Shown here in pieces: positions 44,768 to 55,741 of a stretch of DNA of 64,000 nucleotides. This DNA is from Anastrepha obliqua. Lineage: Eukaryota; Arthropoda; Insecta; Diptera; Tephritidae. Made by a program: the position numbers and the translations under genes. The DNA lies in NCBI RefSeq assembly GCF_027943255.1, contig NC_072896.1, positions 65,924,501-65,988,500 of the forward strand, written 5' to 3'. Each line of letters starts with the position of its first letter. The stretch's first letter is position 1. The notes beneath the pieces were generated by a model, which was given only the letters and a program-made list of their open reading frames with translations, had not been told where the DNA came from and made no database searches.

Positions 44768-45640
44768 CGAGGGTGGCTATTCATATTTCTTGTTCAGAAA
44801 AATTAACACTCTTGGATGGAAATATTTTTGTTTTTCCAAATATTCTCCATGATGATCAATACGAGGGGTGCCTTTTATATATCGGGATTAGAGAACAAAA
44901 ACAAATTTTAATCATCGAAAATCACTTTATTGCTTTTCAAAATATTCTCCATGAAGGTCTATACACTTTTACATGCGTTTGAACCAATTTTCGAAGCACT
45001 TTTGCCACTCTGAATGAGGTATCTCCAAAACATGCATTCTGAATGCCGCAACCGCTTCTTCAGGTGTCGAAAAACGTTGATCTCTCAGTTTGTTTTTTAC
45101 GTACGGGAATAAAAAGAAGTCATTCGGTGCCAAGTCAGGACTGTACGGCGGATGACCCATTAATTCGATGTTTTGGGTGCTCAAAAATGTAGTTGTTTGA
45201 GCCGATGTGTGAGAGCTTGCACTGTTCTGGTGAAGAGTGATCCGTCTTTGGCGATTGGTCAACAATACAAATAGCGCTGGTATTTCAAAACGTTCTGAGT
45301 ACGTAAAAACCAAAAAATTTCAAACTTTGCGATACAGCTGTCAGTTGCCAGATTGCAACACCAGGGTTGCCAAATCCCGAAATATAAAAGGCATCCCTCG
45401 TATACTTTTGCATTCGTTTGAGCTATTGTTCGAAACACTTTATCCAGTAACGTTTCCGGGGAGCGTTCTAATTTTGTTGAGTTCAATGGGAACACAGTTT
45501 TTCTACCACAGGACATGACGGTCTTGCTCAATCATTTCGCTCAAACCATCGATATTTTCTGGAATAACAACTGATTTTAATAGACCATCGCGGAATTTGA
45601 GACCTCGAGAGAATTCATTTTACCATTTTTGATTTTATTT
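44768..45640 (-). mobile_element. Mariner relic split by a related mariner
   Basis: The left end, TA-cgagggtggctattcatatt, resembles the inner element's TIR. Left of the inner insertion the sequence ccaaatattctccatgatga is the transposase 3' end. Right of it, actttt-gcattcgtttgag and tgttcgaaacactt align with the same region inside the inner copy (45-kb minus-strand C-terminus). Further right the frame reads LKFRDGLLKSVVIPENIDGL and SEMIEQDRHV, the linker between DNA-binding domains. The catalytic middle is lost and no right TIR was found; 45640 is approximate. Confidence 0.6.
44862..45400 (-). mobile_element. Deleted DD34D mariner inserted in its relative
   Basis: The TIRs are cgaggggtgccttttatata on the left and, reversed, cgagggatgccttttatatt on the right, with TA at 44860-44861 and 45401-45402. 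The minus-strand frame 44969-45313 (114 codons) holds the second half of the catalytic domain: TLHQNSASSHTSAQTT, SPDLAPNDFFLFP and VLEIPHSEWQKCFENWFKRM, then a stop before KCIDLHGEYFEK. The second catalytic aspartate (normally HDN or HQD) is N-S here. The N-terminal two thirds of the gene are deleted. Confidence 0.85.
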
Positions 45641-48600
45641 CATCTTTACATTCTTGTCTTGTTAACCTACTTAACTATAAAAATATAAATTCTGTATTTT
45701 TCTATCATGTCTTACGACCTTGAAATATGTGAGTGGTAATTTCATTATCTTAACGAATAATATGCAAGTTTTTTTTTAGCGATGCAGAATGGTTAAAGCC
45801 GTTCGGAGTAGGTACCCTAAGAGCAAGGACGGAATGGAATATGATTGAAGATGAGCCACTGATAGTATTTATTACACGGTTAGTTTTCATCTAATAGGGC
45901 TTAGATTCAAGATGATATTTTTTATATTGAATATTTCCAAAATATCTCGTACGAGTACTCATAAGGCAGGTTATAAAATAAAAAGTTTAGAAACCAAAAG
46001 CGTTTTGCTGTACATTTATTTTAAAAACAAATTATGCTAAATTTTTGATAGAATAACTATTAAATAATTTTAAAATCAAAAGCTAAATGTTCCCATTTAG
46101 TTTTCAGTTGGTTCAAAAGATTTTGAGTTTATGTTGACAAACGTTGCGAATAATTATAAACTTTGTGAAATGTTTACTTATTATTTAGTTAACTAAATAA
46201 GGCTCTCAAAGGGTGTGCCTTGATAAGCCAGCGGATCCATTCTACTAGCTGTTTCCGATCTGGAGGAATTTTTGAATGTTATCCGGGGACCAACACAGAA
46301 CCTCCTATTGATTGTTTCAATAGTAATGAGATCCATTTCGGATACCAGTATTGCATTTTTTTCTCAATGCTACCAAAATCATTCCGCTTTGTATGAATTT
46401 TTGAGTAAATTTAAGTCTTGACTCAATGTTTTTCGTTCCTAAGGGGGCTTAGCAATGTATCTTTTACATTTAAGGCTTTCGGAAGGTTCTGTGCATTATC
46501 TTAGAGACTTAAAGTGGCTACTTAAGTTCAGTCTGCTTGCCACTTTAGATTAAGAAACTCTAGCGACAATTGTATTTCTTAGTGCAAAACGCTTTGTGGA
46601 ATAACGCCCTGTAGGCTTATTCTTGACAAAGTTTTCACGCCCTTTGAGGCTTTGGATTTTATTCTGTAATACTGAATTCACACCCTGCTTGAGTTTATAA
46701 TTATTCTAAAGATACAGCAGCTCGATTTGTTGGTTTTGCTTAATTAACATAAAATCCGAAAACGATAATTCTGTAATAGATCCAATCATTTGGCTATAAA
46801 ACCATATTTATACAATCTGCATGCCTTAATATGAAAAAAAATCGATCTGCTTATAATTATTCGTAACTCTATATAGAACTTCTCTCTAAAAAGTATCTTT
46901 AGTTTCCATTTAAATGAAATCTGCTTGAGAAACCTTAAACACAATTTCCTATATCGGCAAATCTAGCCTACTTTTGAGCATAATCAATGTACTAGTATGT
47001 CGGTAACTTTGCAAACAAGTATGATAGTTTTCTTTTATACTGCGAATTTCACTAACCCAAATTAAATAGCTAAAGCAGGCTCCCTACTACAGCAGATGAT
47101 TTATCTCGTTCCGATCGGCCATTTATTACTTGGACTGACAAAAGCATTGAGAGAGTAAAAAAGTATGTACTCCAAAGGTGATCGTGTAAGTATAACACCT
47201 AATATTAATGCACCTCGGCAAGTCATCTTCGATGTTTTTGAAGTAATCCGTATGTTATGAGGCACGACTTGTATTGAGAATGCTGAATAGTACCAAAACA
47301 ACTTCGCATTACTAAAGCTAAGGAAATGCTTTATGCTATCAAAGATTATTATCAGCCACGAAGTATGTCTCTGTAAATATGTCAACGAAATTAACCACAC
47401 ACAAAAAAGTTGATCCAAATTAAGGTTCGGTTAAGAGGGCAGAATTGTTAAGAAACGGCTCGTAGTTTATTCATCTAAATATTGCACTGTTTCATCTCAT
47501 CTTACGCGCTGCTCTTGATAAAAACACAAACCATTAATAACGTTTTACCAACTTTGTCCTCATCTGACATGGCCTAATGTGACATTCTTCTACTTCCATT
47601 TTTTGAAAAATATTTGGCATCAACTGAGGATATAGAGGTAAGGCAGAAATGCCTGAAGGTAATTCCAAAGCAGTGTTTTATTGTTTGAAAAAAAAAAAAA
47701 CATTGTAATGCTTTACTTTACCTCTTTCATTAGCAAATTCGGAGTACCCTTCGAACAGGTATTATAGTACGCATATGTCAAACACAATAACTTTTAAAAC
47801 CCGCTCAACCGCTATTCGCAATTTACTTGAGGAATGCAATCAGACAAACCATCTTATCCAGGAAGTAAAGTTCAGGTTCTTCTGTAGGTAAAGTAAGTAA
47901 AATAAATGTTTAACAATTTTTCACAATTTTTTTTCTTTTTTAAACAAATATTTTGCCACTTGACTATTGGAAGTTTAAGTCAACAATGGAATTCTCAAAA
48001 ATTTCTTACTTTTTCGAAGTGAAGAAATGATTGCCAGTAAATCCGATAGAACATAGTTTATAGTTTAGTTTAAAAAATTTTATAAAAAAAGTGTCATGCA
48101 TTCTTTATGTGGAGCAAAGCTGCGGTGCGGCTAGGTAAGGGTCAAAGGAAAAAATTATCAAAAATCAACAAAAAATTTGAGCCTCTTAAATTTACACTAT
48201 TTTACTATCTAGAACTGCGTATACATTTTTTTTATTCTTTATATTAATTTTTACATCAATTGAAAAATAAGTTTCCCAGTAAATCGATCTTCTTGATCCT
48301 CGATCCTAGCTTGAACAAAAATTTCTAACGCACGCAACTTAACCCATACGAGTTTTTCATCCTCGGCGATTCCCAGTAAAATTGTCTATTTGACAGTTCT
48401 GTGGAAGAATTTAACTAACGGCTTTTTTTTTTTTTTTGAGAAACTTTACAACTCTAAAATTTCTTAGAATTTTTCATATTAAAAATTTTTCAATTTCGAT
48501 GAAAGAGAAATTATTTATTATTATTCGAAGTAGTTCTATACATATTAATTTCGTTAAGCCATTCACACTTTCGCGCATAATTGTAAAACTTTAACTATCT
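45641..48600. other. AT-rich DNA, nothing recognised
   Basis: Nearly 3 kb with no convincing frame. A 105-codon minus frame (47101-47418) resembles nothing I know. Poly-A and poly-T runs are frequent. 46200-46700 carries fragmentary protein-like frames on the minus strand that could be an ancient transposon but cannot be assigned. Confidence 0.4.
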
Positions 48601-48804
48601 ACAAAAAAACTCGACTCAGACTAGTACTGCCTTTGGAAAAGATGATTCTGAAAACCTCATCTTTCATAACAAAAAAACTCGACTCGGACTAGTACTGCCT
48701 TTGGAAAAGTTGATTCTGAAAACCTCATCTTTCATAACAAAAAAACTCGACTCGGACTAGTACTGCCTTTGGAAAAGTTGATTCTGAAAACCTCATATTT
48801 CATA
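48601..48804. repeat. Three-copy 68-bp tandem repeat
   Basis: Units start at 48601, 48669 and 48737 with acaaaaaaactcgactcRgac and include tagtactgcctttggaaaag and tgattctgaaaacctcat. They differ by only a few substitutions, so the amplification is recent. No function is apparent. Confidence 0.95.
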
Positions 48805-49944
48805 ATTATTAGCGTTTGTTCGTGTTGTGTAACATCTTTGCCAACTTAATGAACTTTGTTATTAAGGTCATATATTTCAATTTCCGACATGTTTGAGCCC
48901 AGCTTTCTTAACTTGCTTTGAATTCGAACAGCTTCTGGTTCTTATTCAAGACTGGGTATTGATCCGATTCGAAAACAAAGAAGTCCAAAAATAATATTGT
49001 TTCTCTTCATCGATGATTTTCCGAAATTTGCAAAGAATCAGCAAACAAAAATAATAATTTTGTCTCTTGCTCTCAGCATTTCATCACTAATAGTACATTT
49101 AATTTAACAAAAGTGTGCGAACAATAAAAATTCACTGTAGCTATTAAACAGCATTTCAGTTCAGCATTAGGCTGCTATGGAGCTGACATTTAATGAGCTA
49201 ATAATAATAAAAATGTCAGCTTGCCTGAAGTGTGTGTCACCGGCGGCACTACCCACATTGCGTGGTCGCATAACTTTGTTAGTCATACTCGAGGAAAAGC
49301 GGATCATACAAAACAACTTAAGTCAACTTAGCAGTTTATTTAGGTCAAGCGTGAAATCACTTGCTTCCGATGCAATATTAAAATTGCTAATCACTCTTAG
49401 CAACAGCTTAAGAATTCATCCTAGTAAAAGTTTACAAATGTTTGAAAATTTTATATGAAAAATCCAATTTTGTGCACTGTTTGACTAAAATTTTAAATTT
49501 GTACATTTCTATGTTGTTTGTGCAAATATACTCAATACGCGTGCCCACATGTATGCAATACGGTCGTCTCATATCCCATTAGCACACTTACGGCTTCAAC
49601 CCACATAACCAACGAGTGGAGAAAAGCAACAAACTGGCTCATATGTAAAAAAAAAAACCAAAAGCCTAATTTATGTCCAACGTTTGTAATTTACGTTTCA
49701 ACTACCAATTTCTTTACTTATGTAACTGACCTGCATATTTTAACAGGGAAAAGGTTAAGGGAGGTGGTCTAACTTGTATGTAGTTAAGTTTGAGGATTGA
49801 AAAATTAGCACAGCGTCTTGTGTATGTCTGTGCATTCATCTCATAACTTTTTTCTATTTTTCCATGTGTAACCTAGAAGTTTTCTCACTGTTAGCAGGAC
49901 TTTTTTTCTTAAACTACAAAATTTTTTGAGTTCCACCTCCGGAG
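48805..49944. other. AT-rich DNA, nothing recognised
   Basis: Includes a 93-codon plus frame (49177-49458) that is not recognised. Confidence 0.35.
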
Positions 49945-51150
49945 TATATCTCATTATTATTATTATGAGGGGACTTAGACTGCGACCTGAAATATCTGTT
50001 GTGCCCCCGTTATGGGTTCAGACTATTTCTCTGAGCCCAACTTTCTCAATTAATCTTAGTATTTGCCCTAATTTATTGAGTTTTATTACCTCCCCAATTA
50101 TTAAAAGTGGCTAAATTACTCCAATTAAGAAATCTAATAGAGACTATAGACGTATCGCAGTTATATCTTTTCTATCTAGTCTGTACCAATTTGATTTTCT
50201 CTGAATGTTTCCAATGATATCAGGCTTAACATTGACAAAAGCCTTGTCACCTTTTTAATGCTACTGGCTTCCAGCTTTCGCTACTGTTGATTACAAATTA
50301 TTTGGCTTGAAACATAAGCAATTATTAAACTTTTCAGCGTCAGAATTGAGTTTAATAAACGTATACCCCAGTGATGGTAGGTAAGTTGTGGGTGCCAGTC
50401 ACAGCTTATAACTAACTAACTGCATTTGCCTATAACTTATGGCATTCGATACTTGGCCCGTTTTGTGTTATATGTTAGTGATCTTCGAAATCTGCTGAAA
50501 TATTGACATATTTATATTCATGTCGATGTTGTTCAATTATATGTTAGATGGCCTTTTGTATCCATCAATAAATGTACTAATAACTTAAACACTGACTTAG
50601 AAAGGGATAACAAGAGTACCTGCTATAATGGGTTGCCCCTAAATCCAAACAATTCGCAATGCATCGTTATTTAAAAAAAAATATTTATATGACAACTGCA
50701 ATAAAGTGAAACTGAACAATTCTGTTATAAAATTTGTAACACTGTAAAGTTCCTCGGAATACTTTTTAATAAAACTCTGGCCTGCAGTAACCACGTCTAC
50801 TTACATATATAATGCAATAGGCAAAGGCATGATACGATCATTATGGACTACTCAGCACTTTACTCTAGTGAAAATTTAACTCCCTTTAGCAAAAGTGTTC
50901 TTAGTACCAATGTTACTTGATGGTTGTGAACTGTATATCGCTTGTGATAGCCTATGTCATAGTAAGCTTAATATCCTTTACAACCATACCGCGGGATACC
51001 TTTATTGTTGAAAAGCCACGAGCACATATCCATTTTTTAACTAATATATTCCATATGATTTAATTACTTGCCAAAGTTAAAATGTTAAACACTTCTTCAC
51101 AATCGCATTACTTCTCCTTAGCCCAATTGCCTTATGGACCTACTTCAATT
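49945..51150 (+). pseudogene. CR1-like non-LTR reverse transcriptase relic
   Basis: In shifting plus frames one reads ITPIKKSNRDYRRIAVISFL (normally PIPK and DYRPI), LNTDLERDNKSTCYNGLPLN and PNNSQCIVI, then VKFLGILFNKTLACSNHVYL and LYSSENLTPFSKSVLSTNV. These correspond to RT finger, post-active-site and thumb blocks of CR1/Jockey-like elements. The FADD block is unreadable. Many stops; endonuclease absent. Confidence 0.6.
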
Positions 51151-51898
51151 TACTAAATGGTCTCGATATCTTGGGACTCTTACTTATAGTATGAAATACA
51201 GTTACCTAGTCACGGAATGTTCATTCATTCATGTACTTTCTCTCTGAGTATGTTATAATATATTAATAATCGTATTCATGTGTTTGATAAAGAAATAAAT
51301 AAAAATATAAAATATATTTGACGAGTTGTTTGTCCAGTTTAAGCATCTGCACTGGGCTCGATGACAGCACAAAATCTGCAAGTTCTATTAGAATATACTC
51401 CTATCGTGACGATGAGATAATTGTAAGCGTAAGAAACAGTTTTCGTCACTTCTCTGTTCTGGTGGAATAACTGCGGCTCTCTACTCCTTTTGAAAACGCT
51501 ACGTTATGAACTACATCTGCTCTAAATCCCTAAAGGTTATTTACTATGAAGTAAAACTTCTTTTATACTCAAATTTAATTCTAACTTTATCATTTTAATT
51601 AAATCTTTTACAATAATTGGGATGAATAAGCTTTGTAAATAATATAATTAACTAAAATTATTTATTTACATATTTTTTGTAGACATTATAGTTCCGGACT
51701 TACTCTAACGAAACTAAGCCCACCTGCATTTTCAAAAAATGCAACCCCGCTCCAAACCGCTCCAAATTATAATTGTGAACTTTTCGGAACACTTTCAACG
51801 TCAGTAACATAACAATAAACATCTGAAATAAGGAACGAGATGTATTTATATCAATAACACAAATTGGCGATAATAAAAATTACAACTATTGCGTTCCC
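51151..51898. other. AT-rich DNA, nothing recognised
   Basis: May contain the worn 3' part of the CR1-like relic at its left; otherwise unassigned. Confidence 0.35.
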
Positions 51899-52150
51899 TT
51901 GATTAAAGGATTTACACTACAAACTCTAAAACTACTATGCTACAAACTGGAAATTATTACTTTTAATGAGGAAGGAATTGAGCATTTAGAAAAATATGAA
52001 AGAGTAATGCGACCTCTTGCGGAAGCTCGCGACTTCCTTCGAAGAGAACAAAATATGTTACGGCAATACATCATTTCTCGAATTTGATGAGGAGTTCACA
52101 GATATTCGATTAAAATATGCCAACCTGCAAAATTTTTGTAAATTACTTTA
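51899..52150 (+). pseudogene. Possible hAT-like transposase scrap
   Basis: A frame reads ITFNEEGIEHLEKYERVMRP and then LAEARDFLRREQNM. The pattern E-x-x-x-x-L-E-K-Y-x-x-V-M-R-P-L-A is common in hAT-type transposase helical domains. The continuation is frameshifted (FLEFDEEFTDIRLKYANLQN). No ends, and the similarity is short. Confidence 0.35.
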
Positions 52151-52195
52151 TTTTTTAGATGCAAATTATTATATAGCCTCCTGAAGAACAAAAAT

Positions 52196-52328
52196 ACTGC
52201 GTTACAAAAACGAACTTTTTTCTGTCCTATGAACCAAATATACTTTTTCGGAAAGGGGAGAAAAAATAAAAATAAAAATAAACGTGTATCGGCGATTTTC
52301 ATGTACACGTCAGAATTTTTTTTTTTAT
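52196..52328 (+). repeat. Left long inverted arm
   Basis: Reverse-complement match to 59727-59848, with an extra ~8-bp and ~6-bp insertion relative to it. It contains the internal palindrome acgtgta...tacacgt around ggcgattttc. It ends inward in a poly-T run. Confidence 0.8.
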
Positions 52329-52743
52329 ATATAAACTATAGAGCTCGTAGTCCGCCTGTGTGAAAAACTTTGGATCAATTTTTAACTCTTTTTCCGTGAT
52401 CCTATCGCGCTGAATTTCTGCAGGCAGACTCGTGTAAATGTTTTTATTATGTAAAATTAAAAAAACAAAATTTTATCAATTCTCAGATTTTTGTGAATTT
52501 TTTTTTTTCAAAAAAAAAAAAATTTTCTAAATTTTCGGCATAACTTGAAGGGACTCCAAATTTTTAAACTTTAACCTTTAATTTATTGCTTCATACAACA
52601 CACTCTGTGCCGTTTGTGTGTTTGTTACAGTTCCGGAAGTTCCGATCATCTGACAGTTGTGCTACTAGGAGACGTATACTTTGACAATTGTTTTAAGTTC
52701 TGTTGCGCAAAAACGTCTTTCTGTATATTTCATCTTACGAAAA

Positions 52744-54363
52744 ATGCAGTGCCCGACTCGAAATAACTTTTGTTACGTTTGTGGCTTATTCGCACCAAGT
52801 AAAACTTTTAAAAATATTACGAGAACAGTGGTTAATTCGTTTCAGAAACTGCTTATGTTCCTTACTTGTGGTATACTCCGGAAGTCGTGTGCGACTATTG
52901 CTATAGAAATTTATGCAAGTTTACTGATGGAAGGTCAACAATAAAGTACTCTGTACCAAACATTTGGCTACCACGTACGGAGAACTGCAGTGAACTGTGC
53001 TACTTTTGCGTAACTTTTACTCAAACTAAAGGGTACCAATACTTTCGCAGCAACAAAATTCGCTGCACTAATGTAGAATCGGTTATTCCAGCGGTTCTGT
53101 ACTCACCAGAAGAACGTATAGCGGCTTCAATGGAGATTTTTGATGATGTTCTCGAATTAAGGGATGGAGAACCAAAAGTAGCACCAACAATGCTATCAAT
53201 ATTTCTTGCATCGAATGCGAGATGCGGGGAACCAGAAGTATCGGACTGCAGTGCCGCAACTGCAAGCCGACTTCAATGACCTTGTATGAGAAGGAAATTT
53301 GTCAAAGAGAACAGCCGAACTCTTTGCATCACGCTTTAAGCAGTGGAATATGGTGGCGGTTGATTTTAAAATAACAGCCGCTCGTGATCGACGTAGCGGT
53401 ATTCCATATGACGAATTTTTTAAATTGCACGAAGATCGGGAAAAAAACCTGGCTTATTGTTGTGATATTTTGAAAAAATTGGTTACCCTCATATTTCAGA
53501 GGAGTGGCGACTTTTCATCGATGCATCGGTCAACAGCCTTAAAGTAGTGCTGCTTCATATCGGTAACAAACATCCAGCTGTCCCGATCGCATATGCCACC
53601 AACCTCAAAGAAACATACGAAGGCATGGAATTAATATTACAGCTGATAAACTACCAAGAGCATAATTGGAAAATATGCTGCGATCTAAAAGTGGTCGGAT
53701 TACTCATGGGTGTTAAGCGTGGATTTCCAACCCACCAGTGCTTTTTGTGTACATGGGAAGGTCGCAAAAGAGATCAGCATTACACTGAATTTAAGTGGAA
53801 GCCGCGAACATGCTACAAAGTAGGCGTAGAAAGTATAGAAAATCTACCATTAGTGCAGCCATCTCAAATCATTTTGCCATCACTACACATTAAGCTTGGT
53901 ATCGTATCAAATTTTGTTAAAAAACTGGATCGTGAGGGCGAGGCGATTGCAAGTTTGCGCAATATTTTTCCGAAACTGAGCGGCGCAAAGATTCATGCAG
54001 GTATTTTTTTACGAAAGCTTTTAGTAACTTTATTTTTTCAATGATGTGTATAATTTAAGGTGTTTTCATTGAATGCTATCGAAAAACGTGCCTGGAAAGG
54101 CACAGTTGCCGTTATTGAGCAGTTTCTTGGCAACAAACGAGCTGACAATTATAAAAATTTTGTTGCAGAAATGATTTTGGCATATGGCGAAATGGGCATA
54201 TTAATGTCGCTAAAGATCTATTTCCTTCACAATCATTTAGATTGTTTCCCTGGTGATTTAGGAGCTTGTAGCTGTGAACATGGCGAAAGGTTCCATCAGG
54301 GCATTGCGGCTATTGAAAAGCGCTTTAAAGGACAAGGCATTACGCATATGCTTGGCGATTAAT
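52744..54363 (+). pseudogene. Degraded gene of a multi-copy arthropod protein, possibly a transposase
   Basis: It starts MQCPTRNNFCYVCGLFAPSK; then, shifted, YVPYLWYTPEVVCDYCYRNL and ELCYFCVTF. Together these are three C-x2-C pairs suggesting an N-terminal zinc-binding region. A middle block (LSKRTAELFASRFKQWNMVA) is preceded by a TGA. A core follows with WRLFIDAS, LLHIGNKHPAVPIAYA, LKETYEGMELILQLI, ICCDLKVVGLLMG, CFLCTW and LPSLHIKLGIVSNFVKKL. The end reads IEKRAWKGTVAVIEQFLGNK, LKIYFLHNHLDCFPGDLG and EHGERFHQGI. At least three frameshifts are needed (near 52845, 53240 and 53490). I recognise this order from uncharacterised multi-copy arthropod proteins. The D of FIDAS, the D of CDLK and the E of HGERFHQ could be a DDE-type triad, but that is inference. 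Confidence 0.65.
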
Positions 54364-54567
54364 GTAACAATTTTTAATTTTAATATAATAAAATTTTAAT
54401 ATAATAAAATTACCCTTGGGGGAACCTGTTATCCCTATAGGGCGCGTCCCCAGGTGGTGGATAGGGGAACGCCTCCCAGATATGGAAGGTAGGAGAGTAG
54501 GTCTCCCGCGAACCACACAGGTCGGACACAGACCCAAAAGGAACGGTTAAACGGACGCACCCATTGA

Positions 54568-55728
54568 CACAACAGTTGGACAACTCGGACCGACACCAAC
54601 GAACTGAGGAAGTTGGGAACTTCCTCAGAGGACGAACTCTTGGCCTCCAGCCAAGAGACGGTTGATGGCAAAGCTGTGGGCCACAGCACGCCATCAACCA
54701 CTAATCAACCATCCACATCCGCTGATGCCAAGGGGCAAAAGCGCCAAAACGCTAAAAAAGGCCCGTCCCGGTACAAGCTCTACCAGAGGTCTCTGACTAT
54801 TCTCGGAAGAATAAGAAAAAATGAGGCTGAAGGGAAAGCTCATCCAAAGGACGCGGTCGATAAGGCAAGGTGCCAAAAGGTGGTCGATGAGTACCTGGCG
54901 TTCCAGGCCACCCAGAAGGCAGAAGCCGTGAAACGCAATCGTTCGCAGGACGAAAGCGACAAACCAACGAAGAAGCCAAAAGTGTCGGTTCACACAGCTT
55001 CAATACCAAAACCAACCAAACGCTCATTTAATGAGGTGGCACGGGATCACCTGCAAATAGCGTTGGTTGACGAATTAACTAACCGCGGTAAACCTGCATC
55101 GGATAAGTGGTCCGAAATCGAGGCACGGCTGTCCCGCATTGTCGTCGATCACGTCATGGCAAACCCGGAGGGTCATGTGCCAGGATTTGATTCAATGGAG
55201 GTGGTCCGCGGATACAGGGTGATCAAGTGCGACGATCAACTCTCCCTTAACTTCCTGCAAACAGTTGTGGGCAAAATCCAGAGCGACTGGGAAGGTTTGA
55301 GGCTCAAACTAATCCCGGCCAGCGAAATCCCTCGACGGCCGAGGGCCCGCATCTGGATTCCAAACATGGAATTTGAAGCTAAACAGCTTATTCCATACCT
55401 GCAGGCACACAACCGCACTGTTCCGATGGATGATTGGAGTATCATCAAAGCGGAGGCTCCGCAAAAGAACAGTGTGTCCTTCCTTCTCCAAATATCGGAG
55501 GAGAGCATCGAGCCACTGGGGAAAGTGGACAATAAACTTCGGTTCGGCGTCAGGAAAACGCAACTGAAGATATTCCGATCTGCAAATCCGGAGGATGAAC
55601 AGGACGAGGTTGACGGCGCCAACGAGTTGCTCACATGCATGCAACTTGACGACGCCGCATCCACCAAAAACGATGGCGCTAATGAGCAGCACCCGGAAGT
55701 GCAGCTTGACGACGCCGTCAAATTGTAA
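54568..55728 (+). CDS. LOA/I-like ORF1 protein (DUF4780-type)
   Basis: The open frame runs from a stop at 54565-54567 to TAA at 55726-55728 with no ATG in its first 200 codons. The homologous segment LGTSSEDELLASS begins at a TTG (54613), and the related fragment at 24 kb also has leucine there. So translation either starts upstream, at a non-ATG codon, or the start was mutated in this copy. Residues from 54613: an acidic/Ser-Thr head, a basic linker (KRQNAKKGPSRYKLYQR), a helical region, a basic patch (KRNRSQDESDKPTKKPK), then a folded domain (about residues 145-330) ending with RPRARIWIP and MDDWSIIKAEAP. The C-terminus has two GANE-x-QLDDA repeats. Expected to package element RNA. No zinc knuckle seen. 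Confidence 0.8.
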   Translation, partial: HNSWTTRTDTNELRKLGTSSEDELLASSQETVDGKAVGHSTPSTTNQPSTSADAKGQKRQNAKKGPSRYKLYQRSLTILGRIRKNEAEGKAHPKDAVDKARCQKVVDEYLAFQATQKAEAVKRNRSQDESDKPTKKPKVSVHTASIPKPTKRSFNEVARDHLQIALVDELTNRGKPASDKWSEIEARLSRIVVDHVMANPEGHVPGFDSMEVVRGYRVIKCDDQLSLNFLQTVVGKIQSDWEGLRLKLIPASEIPRRPRARIWIPNMEFEAKQLIPYLQAHNRTVPMDDWSIIKAEAPQKNSVSFLLQISEESIEPLGKVDNKLRFGVRKTQLKIFRSANPEDEQDEVDGANELLTCMQLDDAASTKNDGANEQHPEVQLDDAVKL

Positions 55729-55741
55729 AGCGACCAGCAGC

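Noticed and set aside
46200..46700. Protein-like minus-strand frames considered as a P-element-type transposase relic
   Set aside because: No diagnostic motif could be aligned; stops every few residues.
47101..47418. 105-codon minus frame
   Set aside because: No recognisable motif; composition typical of AT-rich chance frames rich in L, I, S, F.
49177..49458. 93-codon plus frame rich in L, S, I
   Set aside because: No family recognised, no codon bias evident, and no adjacent exon or transposon structure.
54010..54062. GT...AG interval considered as an intron in the broken DDE-like gene
   Set aside because: At about 36 nt it is shorter than usual fly introns; a pair of indels explains the frame change as well.
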